Source of the DNA: Mycobacterium sp.
GTDB taxonomy: Bacteria > Actinomycetota > Actinomycetes > Mycobacteriales > Mycobacteriaceae
Assembly: GCA_025966225.1 (NCBI GenBank)
Contig: JAOPVI010000092.1
Coordinates: forward strand, 1-41,125
Length of the DNA stretch: 41,125 nt
Reading direction: 5' to 3'
The notes below the pieces were generated by a model. That model was not told the DNA's origin, did no database searches, and saw nothing but the letters and a program-made list of their open reading frames with translations. Made by a program: the position numbers and the translations under genes. Shown here piece by piece: positions 7,806-15,070 of the stretch. Within the stretch, counting starts at the first letter, position 1; each line of letters begins with the position of its first letter.

Positions 7806-8879
7806 ATGAAGCTGCCCGTGATGCCGCCCATCTCGCCGATGCTGGCCAAGTCGGTCACCTCGATGCCGCCGGACGCTTCCTATGAACCCAAGTGGGACGG
7901 CTTCCGATCGATATGCTTCCGCGACGGCGACGACGTCGAGTTCGGTAGCCGCAACGAGCGGCCGATGACGCGGTACTTCCCGGAACTCGTCGCGGCGGCC
8001 ACCGCGGAGTTGCCCGAGCGTTGCGTCATCGACGGCGAGATCGTCATCGCAGGCGATCACGGCCTCGAATTCGAAGCTCTGCAACAACGCATCCATCCCG
8101 CGGACTCCCGAGTGCGGATGCTCGCCGAGCAGACGCCTGCCTCCTTCATCGCGTTCGACCTGCTCGCGCTCGACGACGCCGACCTGACCGGGCGGCCCTT
8201 CGCCGAACGCCGCGCCGCGCTAGTCGAAGCACTCGCGGGCTCCGGTCCGTCATTCCACGTCACACCTGCCACCACCGATCAGGCCACCGCGCAGCGCTGG
8301 TTCTCCGAGTTCGAAGGCGCCGGGCTGGACGGGGTGATCGCCAAACCGCTGACGGTCACGTACCAACCGGACAAACGCGTCATGTTCAAGATCAAGCACC
8401 AGCGCACCGCCGACTGCGTCGTTGCGGGCTATCGGCTGCACAAGTCGGGCGAGGACGCGATCGGCTCGCTGCTGCTCGGGCTCTACAAGGACGACGGCAC
8501 GCTCGCGTCCGTCGGCGTCATCGGGGCCTTCCCGATGGCCAAACGCCGACAGCTGCTCACCGAGTTGCAAGCACTGGTCACAACTTTCGACGAGCACCCG
8601 TGGAACTGGGCGGCCCAGATGACTGGCGAGCGCACGCCGCGGCGCAACGAGGGCTCACGCTGGAACGCGGGCAAGGATCTGTCGTTCGTTCCCTTGCGAC
8701 CCGAGTTGGTCGTCGAGGTGCGCTACGACCACATGGAAGGCGAACGCTTCCGACACACGGCCCAGTTCAACCGCTGGCGGCCCGACCGCGAGCCTCGTTC
8801 TTGTACCTACGCCCAACTGGAACAGCCAGTGACCTACCGACTCGGCGACATCGTGCCCGGACTCGGTGCACCTGCGTAA
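7806..8879 (+). CDS. ligC: ATP-dependent DNA ligase LigC
   Basis: This 357-residue ATP-dependent DNA ligase follows M. tuberculosis LigC (Rv3731) closely from its first residues (MKLPVMPPISPMLAKSV). Motif I is EPKWDG with adenylated K29, motif IV GLDGVIAK and motif V MFKIKHQ. The OB-fold ends with FRHTAQFNRWRPDREPRSC. LigC ligases support base-excision and gap repair and can back up LigD in end joining. ATG 7806 matches the family start; the frame is open 15 codons further. In M. tuberculosis ligC is adjacent to and divergent from primC. Here about 4 kb, including a second LigC gene, separates them. The 3' end overlaps the convergent reactivase gene by 46 bp. Confidence 0.92.
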   Translation: MKLPVMPPISPMLAKSVTSMPPDASYEPKWDGFRSICFRDGDDVEFGSRNERPMTRYFPELVAAATAELPERCVIDGEIVIAGDHGLEFEALQQRIHPADSRVRMLAEQTPASFIAFDLLALDDADLTGRPFAERRAALVEALAGSGPSFHVTPATTDQATAQRWFSEFEGAGLDGVIAKPLTVTYQPDKRVMFKIKHQRTADCVVAGYRLHKSGEDAIGSLLLGLYKDDGTLASVGVIGAFPMAKRRQLLTELQALVTTFDEHPWNWAAQMTGERTPRRNEGSRWNAGKDLSFVPLRPELVVEVRYDHMEGERFRHTAQFNRWRPDREPRSCTYAQLEQPVTYRLGDIVPGLGAPA

Positions 8880-10561
8880 AGGTGAATCAGCCCGGACGCC
8901 ACCGCGAACCGCGGACCGTGCATGCCATCGATGTTGGCCCGTCCCACCACCACGGACGTCGGGCGCAGGGCTTCTCCGACGGTGCGCAGCAATTCGTCGT
9001 CGAGCGCCCCTCCCCCGGCCAGTACGACCGCGGACGGAGCGGTTTCGAAGGCCCGCATGCAGCGGACGATGTTCGCGGCCACCGTCTCCTGCTTGATCGC
9101 AAGTCGAAGACTGCGCCATTCCTCGGCGGCCAGCTTGTTGGAGAACGGCACCAGCCCTGCGCTTCCACGCGTACAGAGCCGACCGATCGCATCGGCCGGC
9201 GCCGGGCTGTCGAGGAACAGCCGGCGGCCGTCCTCCTCGTGAGCGACGTGCGGGCCCTCGACCCGCAGGGCAGGCGTTCGCTTGACGCGTTCCGCGAGCG
9301 CACGCGGGATGCCGAGCACCCGAGCGACTGCCGTGGTGATCGCCTCGCCGGCGCCTGCTGCCGTCACGGCGCGACCTAGCCCGATCAAATCGATTGTGCC
9401 CCCGCCGATGTCGCACACCACCGAGTCCGGAGGAAGCCCCGGCGTCGTCCGTGCACCGACGGCTGCGGCGTCCGGTTCTCCTGCGATGGTGCGAGTCGGG
9501 CGTCCCGTCAGGTCCTGGAGGGTCTCCGCTGCGTCAGCGACGACGTCGGCGGCCAGCAGGGCGACGACGGTGCCGCGCGTGTCGGCGACGCCGCGCCGCA
9601 ACCAGGCTCCGTTGTCGATCGAGGACAGGTCGGTGAAGAAGGCGTCGTCGACCGCGATGCCGTGCTCGGCGGTCGGAATCGACTGCAGGCGAACGGCAAC
9701 CACGTTGCCCGGCGCTTCGCGCCTGAGCACGCTGTGCGCCTGGGCCGGCGTGTACCGCACCACGTGACCGTCGATGGTGCAGTCCACGTAGTCGTCGTCG
9801 ACCGCTGGCGGATCGGGCGGTCCGGTCCTGCGGGTCACGGCGATGGCGGGGGAATCCGCCAGTTCGCGGGTGAACTCGGCGACGTGCTGAATGTGCTCGT
9901 ATCCAAGTTCCAGTGCGACGCAGAGCGCTATGGGGTCGGCCATCGCACGGTAGGCCCGGCCTTCGGCGACGACCTCCACGGCGACCAACGCGCCCGGTGC
10001 GACGCCGTCGACGTCGACCTCGTCGACCACTGGCACGTCGATGGAGATGCGGTTGCGGATCAGCACGGCATCGTCCTGCGCGGCGATCACGCCGACCACC
10101 TGCCACCCGCGATCCACTGCCGCGGAGATGTCTCGGGCCGCCACTTCGAAGTCAGTGGTCGCATCGACGGAAACGATTGTGGGACCGTCGGGTACGGTGC
10201 CCGTCAGATCGTTCAGCGGCACGTGCCGACCCACCCCGAGACCCGTCCCCGCAGGCGTGCTGGCATCGACGTTGCGCAGGCTCAGCACGGGTGACCGGGG
10301 TGACGACGGCGGCGGAATTGGCGCGGTGGCGGTGTCCACCGGCCGGAGCGCGGCAAGTAGCAGTACCTCGGCCACCACATCGGCACCGACCTCCAGCTTG
10401 TGCAGCAGCGCCGCGGCACCCTCGAGTGAGTCACGAGAACCCTTGCGCCCGCGGGTGGGGCCCTGCCCGTGGGCAACCTGTTCGACGGTCCCGGCACCGA
10501 CGCGCGCCAGGACGATCTCGGTGGTGTGGTTGCCGACGTCGATGCCCGCAACGAGGGTCAC
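8834..10561 (-). CDS. Diol dehydratase reactivase, large (ATPase) subunit
   Basis: This 575-residue homologue of DdrA/PduG is the actin-like-fold ATPase that releases damaged cobalamin from diol or glycerol dehydratase so that fresh cofactor can bind. The N-terminal phosphate loop is visible (VAGIDVGNHTTEIVLA), as is the second nucleotide-binding motif (VVCDIGGGTIDLIGLG) and a C-terminal segment (SAVVLAGGGALDDELL). GTG 10561 is chosen: it overlaps the small-subunit stop as GTGA and starts right at the conserved MTLVAGIDVG. The partner small reactivase subunit (DdrB/PduH) is not in the window. The gene follows the dehydratase genes, so the three form one operon. The stop lies inside the 3' end of convergent ligC. 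Confidence 0.88.
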   Translation of the reverse strand: MTLVAGIDVGNHTTEIVLARVGAGTVEQVAHGQGPTRGRKGSRDSLEGAAALLHKLEVGADVVAEVLLLAALRPVDTATAPIPPPSSPRSPVLSLRNVDASTPAGTGLGVGRHVPLNDLTGTVPDGPTIVSVDATTDFEVAARDISAAVDRGWQVVGVIAAQDDAVLIRNRISIDVPVVDEVDVDGVAPGALVAVEVVAEGRAYRAMADPIALCVALELGYEHIQHVAEFTRELADSPAIAVTRRTGPPDPPAVDDDYVDCTIDGHVVRYTPAQAHSVLRREAPGNVVAVRLQSIPTAEHGIAVDDAFFTDLSSIDNGAWLRRGVADTRGTVVALLAADVVADAAETLQDLTGRPTRTIAGEPDAAAVGARTTPGLPPDSVVCDIGGGTIDLIGLGRAVTAAGAGEAITTAVARVLGIPRALAERVKRTPALRVEGPHVAHEEDGRRLFLDSPAPADAIGRLCTRGSAGLVPFSNKLAAEEWRSLRLAIKQETVAANIVRCMRAFETAPSAVVLAGGGALDDELLRTVGEALRPTSVVVGRANIDGMHGPRFAVASGLIHLYAGAPSPGTMSPSR

Positions 10562-10896
10562 CGCAACAGACCTCGCCTTGCATAGACGACGCCGGCCTGG
10601 CGCACCAGCTCCGCGCAACGGGCCGCACCGCGTGCCCGCAACGAGACCAGCAACGCCTCCAACTCCTCGGCCGTCGAACGGTGCGGTCGCAGTGCTTCGT
10701 ACAAATTCATCACTTCTTCGTCGTCGATTGTGGCGAGTTCGGCGGCGCGCAGGAAGTTTTCGGCCAGCTGCGGGTTTCCACCCGCTTTGGCGACGGCCGC
10801 CTGGTGTGCCAGCGCCGCCGGGTCCATCCGAAGGTCCGACAGGGTGAGGTTGCCGTCGACGGCGGCTTGGACCGTGAACCTCTCGTCGGCGGTCAT
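10558..10896 (-). CDS. Diol/glycerol dehydratase small subunit
   Basis: This 112-residue protein aligns with the conserved core of PduE/DhaB3, the small subunit of B12-dependent diol/glycerol dehydratase: LTLSDLRMDPAALAHQAAVA, AENFLRAAELATIDDEEVM, YEALRPHRSTAEELEAL and a tail ending VYARRGLLR. Compared with the Klebsiella protein (about 173 residues) it lacks roughly the first 50 residues, a region linked to low solubility and microcompartment association in enteric enzymes. ATG 10896 is taken as the start; an in-frame TTG at 10917 inside the direct repeat is the alternative. The stop overlaps the reactivase start by 4 bp. Confidence 0.85.
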   Translation of the reverse strand: MTADERFTVQAAVDGNLTLSDLRMDPAALAHQAAVAKAGGNPQLAENFLRAAELATIDDEEVMNLYEALRPHRSTAEELEALLVSLRARGAARCAELVRQAGVVYARRGLLR

Positions 10897-10901
10897 AGCC
10901 G

Positions 10902-10963
10902 TCTGTTCTTCGCGCAAGCGCTCATCACCGCCCTCTGTTCTTCGCGCAAGCGCTCATCACCGC
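10902..10963. repeat. Tandem direct repeat, two 30-bp copies, at a stop/start junction
   Basis: Two identical 30-bp copies (10902-10931 and 10934-10963, period 32 bp) lie between the dehydratase fusion gene and the small-subunit gene. On the minus strand each copy reads GATGAGCGCTTGCGCGAAG through GAACAGA. The right copy contains the TGA stop of the upstream gene, within TGATGAG; the left copy carries the alternative TTG start of the downstream gene. The position at an overlapping TGATG junction recalls mycobacterial MIRU elements, but the sequence is shorter than a standard MIRU. Confidence 0.9.
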
Positions 10964-13227
10964 TCCACCTGCACCGTCATCGGGGGCTCGCCGGGTTCGC
11001 AGCACGCCCGCTCGAGCGCGACGAGTGCGACGGCGCGCGCTTGGTAGCGAGCCGATATCGACTCGTCGGTGCCTCCGGTCAAGATCGGCACGGGCGCCAT
11101 CCCCTTGGCATGCCTGGCCGCGTTCTTGCCCAACTCGCGGTACATCTTGGCAGTCAGCAGCGGGGCCACGCTGAACAGTTCGAGATTCGCCAACGGCGCC
11201 AGATCCCGTCGGTGTATCAGGGCGGTCCCCTTGCCCTGCAACCCGATTCCGATGCCGGACCCGGACAGCCGGGCCGCGGTCAGCCCGATGAGTCCGACGT
11301 CGATGGTGGAGCGAACTCGCACCAGGCGCGGCACGCAGCCCTCCTCCTCGAGTCCCGCCGTGAGCTGCCGAAGGACCTCGCCAATCTCCATCCCACACAA
11401 CGAAAGCCACACCGTTCGACCGAGCGCGGGCGAGAGCCCGATGCAGACTTCCCGCGGATCGCTGCCCTGGCGGGCGGGCTCGACGTCGGAGAACGTGACG
11501 TGATCACGGTGGTCGGCCTGGTCGGCCGTCAACTGCTCGATCGTCCGCGCCTGCCGAATGTCGTCGATCTCGGCGCGCCGTTGCTCGGTCAGCGCGTATC
11601 CAGTACCGGGACCCGCGTAATCATTCGGGTCGGTGAGCTTGGACAGCACGCGGAACTCCTCGTCGAAGATCGCCGAGGTCTGCAATTGGTCACCACGCAG
11701 ACGTTCGCGGGTGAGCCGCATGATGGCGTCCGCTTCCTCGTCGTAGCCCGTCCGCTTCAGGGAGGCGATCACGTCGAAGACCGTCAACTGCTTGGCTTCG
11801 ATCGCGGCGGCCGCCTCCGCCACGGCCTTCGGATCACCCGGCGAAAGGTCGCGGGATCCGTTGGCCACCACCACGGCATCGATCCGATCGTCGTCGAAGT
11901 CGGCCAGCCCGAGGTCCCGGTACACCGCCTGCACGGCGGTGGCGGCTCGACGCCGAACCCGCGCGAGGTGCGCAGGCGAGACCGTCCGCAGCCCCCCGTC
12001 GACACCCCAATCCCGTTGCAGCACCAGGAAGTCGTCCATGTCGTCGGAGTTGAAGTTGGACAGCGCAAATGCGTTGTCGTAGCGCGGGATCGATCCGAAA
12101 CCCGAGAAGATGAAGTCGGCGCCCGCGAGCAGCACGGGCAGCGTGTGCGCGCTGCGGCGGATGTCGGATTCGGAGATCAGGTTGTCGTTGCCCGCGCAGG
12201 ATTCGAGATCGCGCATCATCACCATCAGGTTCTCGGCGAGCAGTTCCTTCATGCCCTCGGGCACCGAGGCCACCACGCCGACGCCGTCGATCCCGCCGTT
12301 CTGCACGCCTTGGCTCCCCAACGCACGTGCGAGCGAGACGCAGCGCGATTCCAGGTACAGGATCGAGCACTTCTCGGCCGCCCCCATCAGTACCTCGGCG
12401 CCGCCGCCACTGGTCACCCGCATCTTGAGCCCGCGGGAGGCGTAGGCGGAGGTGAGGATCGCCTTGCTGAACGGGGTGTCGTCGCCATCGACGAAGACCT
12501 GCTCGGTCCCGTAGAGGGAGATGGTCTCGGCGTAACTGGTGAGCCCACGCAGGCCGAGTCGAAGCTCCAGGGCTTCTTCGATCGAGCATTGAGCCATGGC
12601 TCCGGGGGTGCCCACCTGACTGCCGATCAGCAGCGCGACAGCGTTGGACGGGGCGTCCCCTAGCACGGGCACCGTCGTCTCGACTTCGCGGAATCCGTAT
12701 GCGACGGCACTGGCCGCATCGGCTGCGATCAGAAGTGGATCGTCGAGTTGATTGGTGACGTGCGCCTGATTGCTCGGCGTCCGCCTGGCCCGCAGCCTGG
12801 ACATCGCCATCTGCATCTCGACGGGCGTCATCACCGCGACGACGCGGGCCAGTTTGGCGGGCGTGACGCCGCCGATCAGACGGACCACCTCCGCCCTCGG
12901 TACGTTGACGTCGATGGCCATGCGGGCCAGCACCTCATCGTCGAGCGCCATGGCCTCTTCGGCGATCTCGAGATCCAGCCCGTAGCGAGCAATGAACTCG
13001 TCGATCACGTCGAAGTGCTCGGCGATCTTCCCGTCGAGTTCCAGGACGACGCCGTCCCGCACCACCAGTGACGGTTCGGGGTCGTAAGGACTGTGCATCG
13101 CGACCAGTCCGAGTTCCGGGTTGGCGACGCTGAATCCGTCGAGGTTCACCGGTTTCGCGTCGAGGATCCGCATCCGGCCCTGGTCGAGATCCTCGACGCG
13201 TCCGTAGGCCAAGCTCTCGGGGTCCAT
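10957..13227 (-). CDS. B12-dependent diol/glycerol dehydratase, fused large-medium subunits
   Basis: This 756-residue enzyme converts 1,2-propanediol, glycerol or a similar vicinal diol to the aldehyde by adenosylcobalamin radical chemistry. Residues 1 to about 555 correspond to PduC/DhaB1, with RRTPSNQAHVTN (substrate-contact His), YAETISLYGTE, DGDDTPFSKAILTSAYASRG and NDYAGPGTGY. From about residue 570 the protein continues as PduD/DhaB2, with RLSGSGIGIGLQGKGT and LANLELFSVAPLLT. In enteric bacteria these are separate proteins. ATG 13227 has GAGGAGGAAC upstream; the frame stays open to 14163, but that part is a shadow of the permease gene. The PduD part lacks the free N-terminal targeting peptide of the microcompartment enzyme. 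Upstream is a permease, downstream the small subunit and reactivase. Confidence 0.9.
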   Translation of the reverse strand: MDPESLAYGRVEDLDQGRMRILDAKPVNLDGFSVANPELGLVAMHSPYDPEPSLVVRDGVVLELDGKIAEHFDVIDEFIARYGLDLEIAEEAMALDDEVLARMAIDVNVPRAEVVRLIGGVTPAKLARVVAVMTPVEMQMAMSRLRARRTPSNQAHVTNQLDDPLLIAADAASAVAYGFREVETTVPVLGDAPSNAVALLIGSQVGTPGAMAQCSIEEALELRLGLRGLTSYAETISLYGTEQVFVDGDDTPFSKAILTSAYASRGLKMRVTSGGGAEVLMGAAEKCSILYLESRCVSLARALGSQGVQNGGIDGVGVVASVPEGMKELLAENLMVMMRDLESCAGNDNLISESDIRRSAHTLPVLLAGADFIFSGFGSIPRYDNAFALSNFNSDDMDDFLVLQRDWGVDGGLRTVSPAHLARVRRRAATAVQAVYRDLGLADFDDDRIDAVVVANGSRDLSPGDPKAVAEAAAAIEAKQLTVFDVIASLKRTGYDEEADAIMRLTRERLRGDQLQTSAIFDEEFRVLSKLTDPNDYAGPGTGYALTEQRRAEIDDIRQARTIEQLTADQADHRDHVTFSDVEPARQGSDPREVCIGLSPALGRTVWLSLCGMEIGEVLRQLTAGLEEEGCVPRLVRVRSTIDVGLIGLTAARLSGSGIGIGLQGKGTALIHRRDLAPLANLELFSVAPLLTAKMYRELGKNAARHAKGMAPVPILTGGTDESISARYQARAVALVALERACCEPGEPPMTVQVER

Positions 13228-13256
13228 CGGCCCGTTCCTCCTCGTGCTGGAGCCGA

Positions 13257-13278
13257 CGACCCGGTGGTGTCCGGGTCG
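13257..13278 (-). terminator. Hairpin between permease and dehydratase genes
   Basis: CGACCCGG-TGGTGT-CCGGGTCG is a perfect 8-bp stem with a 6-nt loop, in the 89-bp gap between the permease stop and the dehydratase start. With no U-tract, it may be a partial terminator or an RNA-processing point that sets different expression levels for transporter and enzyme. Confidence 0.45.
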
Positions 13279-13316
13279 CCGGCCCCATCCTCTCACCGCT
13301 GCGGGGAGTGGGCGCC

Positions 13317-14864
13317 CTAGTCTCGGACTACGTTGTCCTCGTAGACGATTCGCCCAATCAGGTCGTAGCGGCGGGGGTCTCTGAACTTGAAGTAGGTCGC
13401 CATCACCGCGCCGAACACGAACAGTCCCACCACGATCCACGGGGTGAGCTTGAACAGCAGCGTGCCGGATGCCGTGCCTGCGGCCGCGTCCTTGTGCACC
13501 CAGAGCAGGTAGACGACGTACAGCATGCCGATGCCGCCGAGCAGTGGCGCAAGGAACGTCTTGAACCAGTGCGCGCTGCCCTGGTGATTCTTGTGGAAGT
13601 GGAAGTAGGCGATGACCGAGAACGCGCACAACGACTGCACGATCAGGATGGCCATCGTGCCGAGAATCGCCAGCAGCGTGTACATGTGCACGTAGGGATC
13701 CATGCCTGCGGCCAGGAACGCCAGGATGATCACCAGGGTGATCCCAGTCTGCACGAAGGACGCGATGTGGGGTGAGCCGTGCGTGGGATGCGTTGCGCCG
13801 ATGGTCTTCTGGAGGCCGCTCGACAGGCCCTCGCGCCCCATGGCGTACAGGTACCGCGATGCGCAGTTGTGGAACGCCATCCCGCAGGCGAACGATCCGG
13901 TGACCAGCAGCACGTTGAAGAGCGTGATCGCCCACTCGCCGTAGTAACCACGCACCGGGCCGAAGAAGATCTCCGAGGCGGTATCGGCCGACTGTGCGAG
14001 GTCGATCGACTTCTGGGGCCCAGTTCCGGCGATGGCCATCCACGAGATGAACACGTAGAAGATGCCGACGCCGAGCACGCTGATCATCGTCGCCCGCGGA
14101 ATGATCTTCTTGGGCTCGCGCGACTCCTCGCCGTACATCGCGGTGGACTCGAAGCCCACCCATGACCAGAACGCGAAGAACAGGCCGAGGCCTGCGCTAG
14201 CCCCTGCGATGGCCGCCGGCGTGAACGCGCCGATGGGATTGAGCGTCTCGGCGACGGCGAAGCCATCCGGTCCGCCGCCATGGAACAGCACGGCGAGTCC
14301 GCCGAGCGACAGCATGACGATCTCGGTCACCAGAAAGATGCCGAGCACCTTGGCCGCGAGGTTGACGTCGAAGTACGTCAGGAGGCAGTTGAGCACCAGC
14401 ATCAGCAGCGCGGGGACGATCCACGGAATGGTGACGTCGAACTGCGACTTCAGCAGGTTCTGGAAGAAGAACGAGAAGATGCCGATCAGGGAGCCTTCGA
14501 ACACCACGTAGGCCATGGTGATCAGCAGTCCGCTGGCCATGCCGACGATCCGGCCGAGGCCGTGGGAGATGTAGCCGTAGAACGCACCGGTGGCGGTGAT
14601 GTGCTTGGCCATCGTGGAGTAGCCGACGGCGAACAGGCCGAGGACCACGGTGGCGACGATGTAGCCGGCGGGCGCGTGGGAGCCGTTGCCGAATCCGACG
14701 GCGATGGGGACGTTGCCGACCATTGCGGTGATGGGTGCCGCAGTGGCCACCGCCATGAAGATGACGGCCAAGGTGCCGATGGCGTTGCGCTTGAGCCGCT
14801 GAACGTCCTTGTTCGGACTGTCTGGGTTCGAACTATCTGGTGGCGATACCGCTTGATCGGTCAT
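13317..14864 (-). CDS. APC-family amino acid/amine permease
   Basis: This 515-residue transporter of the amino acid-polyamine-organocation family has about 12 hydrophobic segments. The N-terminal APC signature AVATAAPITAMVGNVPIAVG is present, as are FFAFWSWVGFESTAMYGEES after the middle and SRYLYAMGREG near TM8. A short Ser/Pro/Asp-rich cytoplasmic N-terminus precedes the first segment. Substrates in this family are amino acids and amines. Given the neighbouring kinase, PLP enzyme and dehydrogenase, an amino alcohol such as 1-amino-2-propanol or ethanolamine is the best guess. It heads the minus-strand arm of the cluster and is divergent from the aminotransferase gene. AGGAAGG lies 11 nt before the ATG. 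Confidence 0.85.
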   Translation of the reverse strand: MTDQAVSPPDSSNPDSPNKDVQRLKRNAIGTLAVIFMAVATAAPITAMVGNVPIAVGFGNGSHAPAGYIVATVVLGLFAVGYSTMAKHITATGAFYGYISHGLGRIVGMASGLLITMAYVVFEGSLIGIFSFFFQNLLKSQFDVTIPWIVPALLMLVLNCLLTYFDVNLAAKVLGIFLVTEIVMLSLGGLAVLFHGGGPDGFAVAETLNPIGAFTPAAIAGASAGLGLFFAFWSWVGFESTAMYGEESREPKKIIPRATMISVLGVGIFYVFISWMAIAGTGPQKSIDLAQSADTASEIFFGPVRGYYGEWAITLFNVLLVTGSFACGMAFHNCASRYLYAMGREGLSSGLQKTIGATHPTHGSPHIASFVQTGITLVIILAFLAAGMDPYVHMYTLLAILGTMAILIVQSLCAFSVIAYFHFHKNHQGSAHWFKTFLAPLLGGIGMLYVVYLLWVHKDAAAGTASGTLLFKLTPWIVVGLFVFGAVMATYFKFRDPRRYDLIGRIVYEDNVVRD

Positions 14865-14901
14865 CTACCGGCGAACCTTCCTGACGGTGAGCAGAACTCA
14901 C

Positions 14902-14944
14902 GTGCGTGGGACGCACATCGGACGCATGTGGTGTGGGACACACC
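14902..14944. promoter_or_regulatory. Two tandem dyads upstream of the permease gene
   Basis: GTGCGT-GGG-ACGCAC (14902-14916) and GGTGTG-GGA-CACACC (14930-14944) are perfect 6-bp inverted repeats with 3-nt centres. Their centres are 28 bp apart, and both share the core GTGGGAC. They lie 38-80 bp upstream of the permease ATG, where operator or activator sites would be expected. They differ from the ATTGG-N5-CCAAT dyad, so a second regulator may act here. Confidence 0.55.
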
Positions 14945-14959
14945 GCGGCCGCTACGAAT

Positions 14960-14974
14960 ATTGGCACCACCAAT
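14960..14974. promoter_or_regulatory. Candidate GntR operator in the divergent promoter region
   Basis: ATTGG-CACCA-CCAAT is a perfect 5-bp inverted repeat with a 5-nt centre, between the divergent permease and aminotransferase genes and about 28 bp upstream of the aminotransferase -35 box. It has the same half-site and spacing as the longer dyad GAATTGG-N5-CCAATTC over the gntR promoter at 18208-18226, so the GntR protein is the likely ligand. Confidence 0.6.
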
Positions 14975-15002
14975 CGGCAATGGCAAGACCCATTCAGTAC
15001 CA

Positions 15003-15031
15003 TTGACACAAATGGTCCACCCTTTTACGGT
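15003..15031 (+). promoter_or_regulatory. SigA-type promoter of the aminotransferase operon
   Basis: TTGACA (15003-15008), a 17-bp spacer and TACGGT (15026-15031) form a good housekeeping promoter. Transcription would begin near 15038, about 33 nt before the TTG start at 15071. This also argues against the longer open frame that begins at 14906. Confidence 0.65.
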
Positions 15032-15070
15032 GGTGCCTCGCGGCCAGAACTGACCCACCCAGGGAGCCAC

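Noticed and set aside
9913..12663. A 916-codon plus-strand open frame opposite the reactivase and dehydratase genes
   Set aside because: Its product is rich in Arg, Gly and His with no domain, and it mirrors two well-supported minus-strand genes. Long antisense frames are common at this GC content.
13228..14163. Minus-strand open frame continuing upstream of the dehydratase fusion gene
   Set aside because: It lies in a different frame within the permease gene, has no family similarity and an Arg/His-rich composition. ATG 13227 has a good ribosome site and matches the family start.
14906..15070. N-terminal extension of the aminotransferase
   Set aside because: This part includes a strong promoter (TTGACA-17-TACGGT) and a dyad, has no aminotransferase similarity, and TTG 15071 has its own ribosome site.
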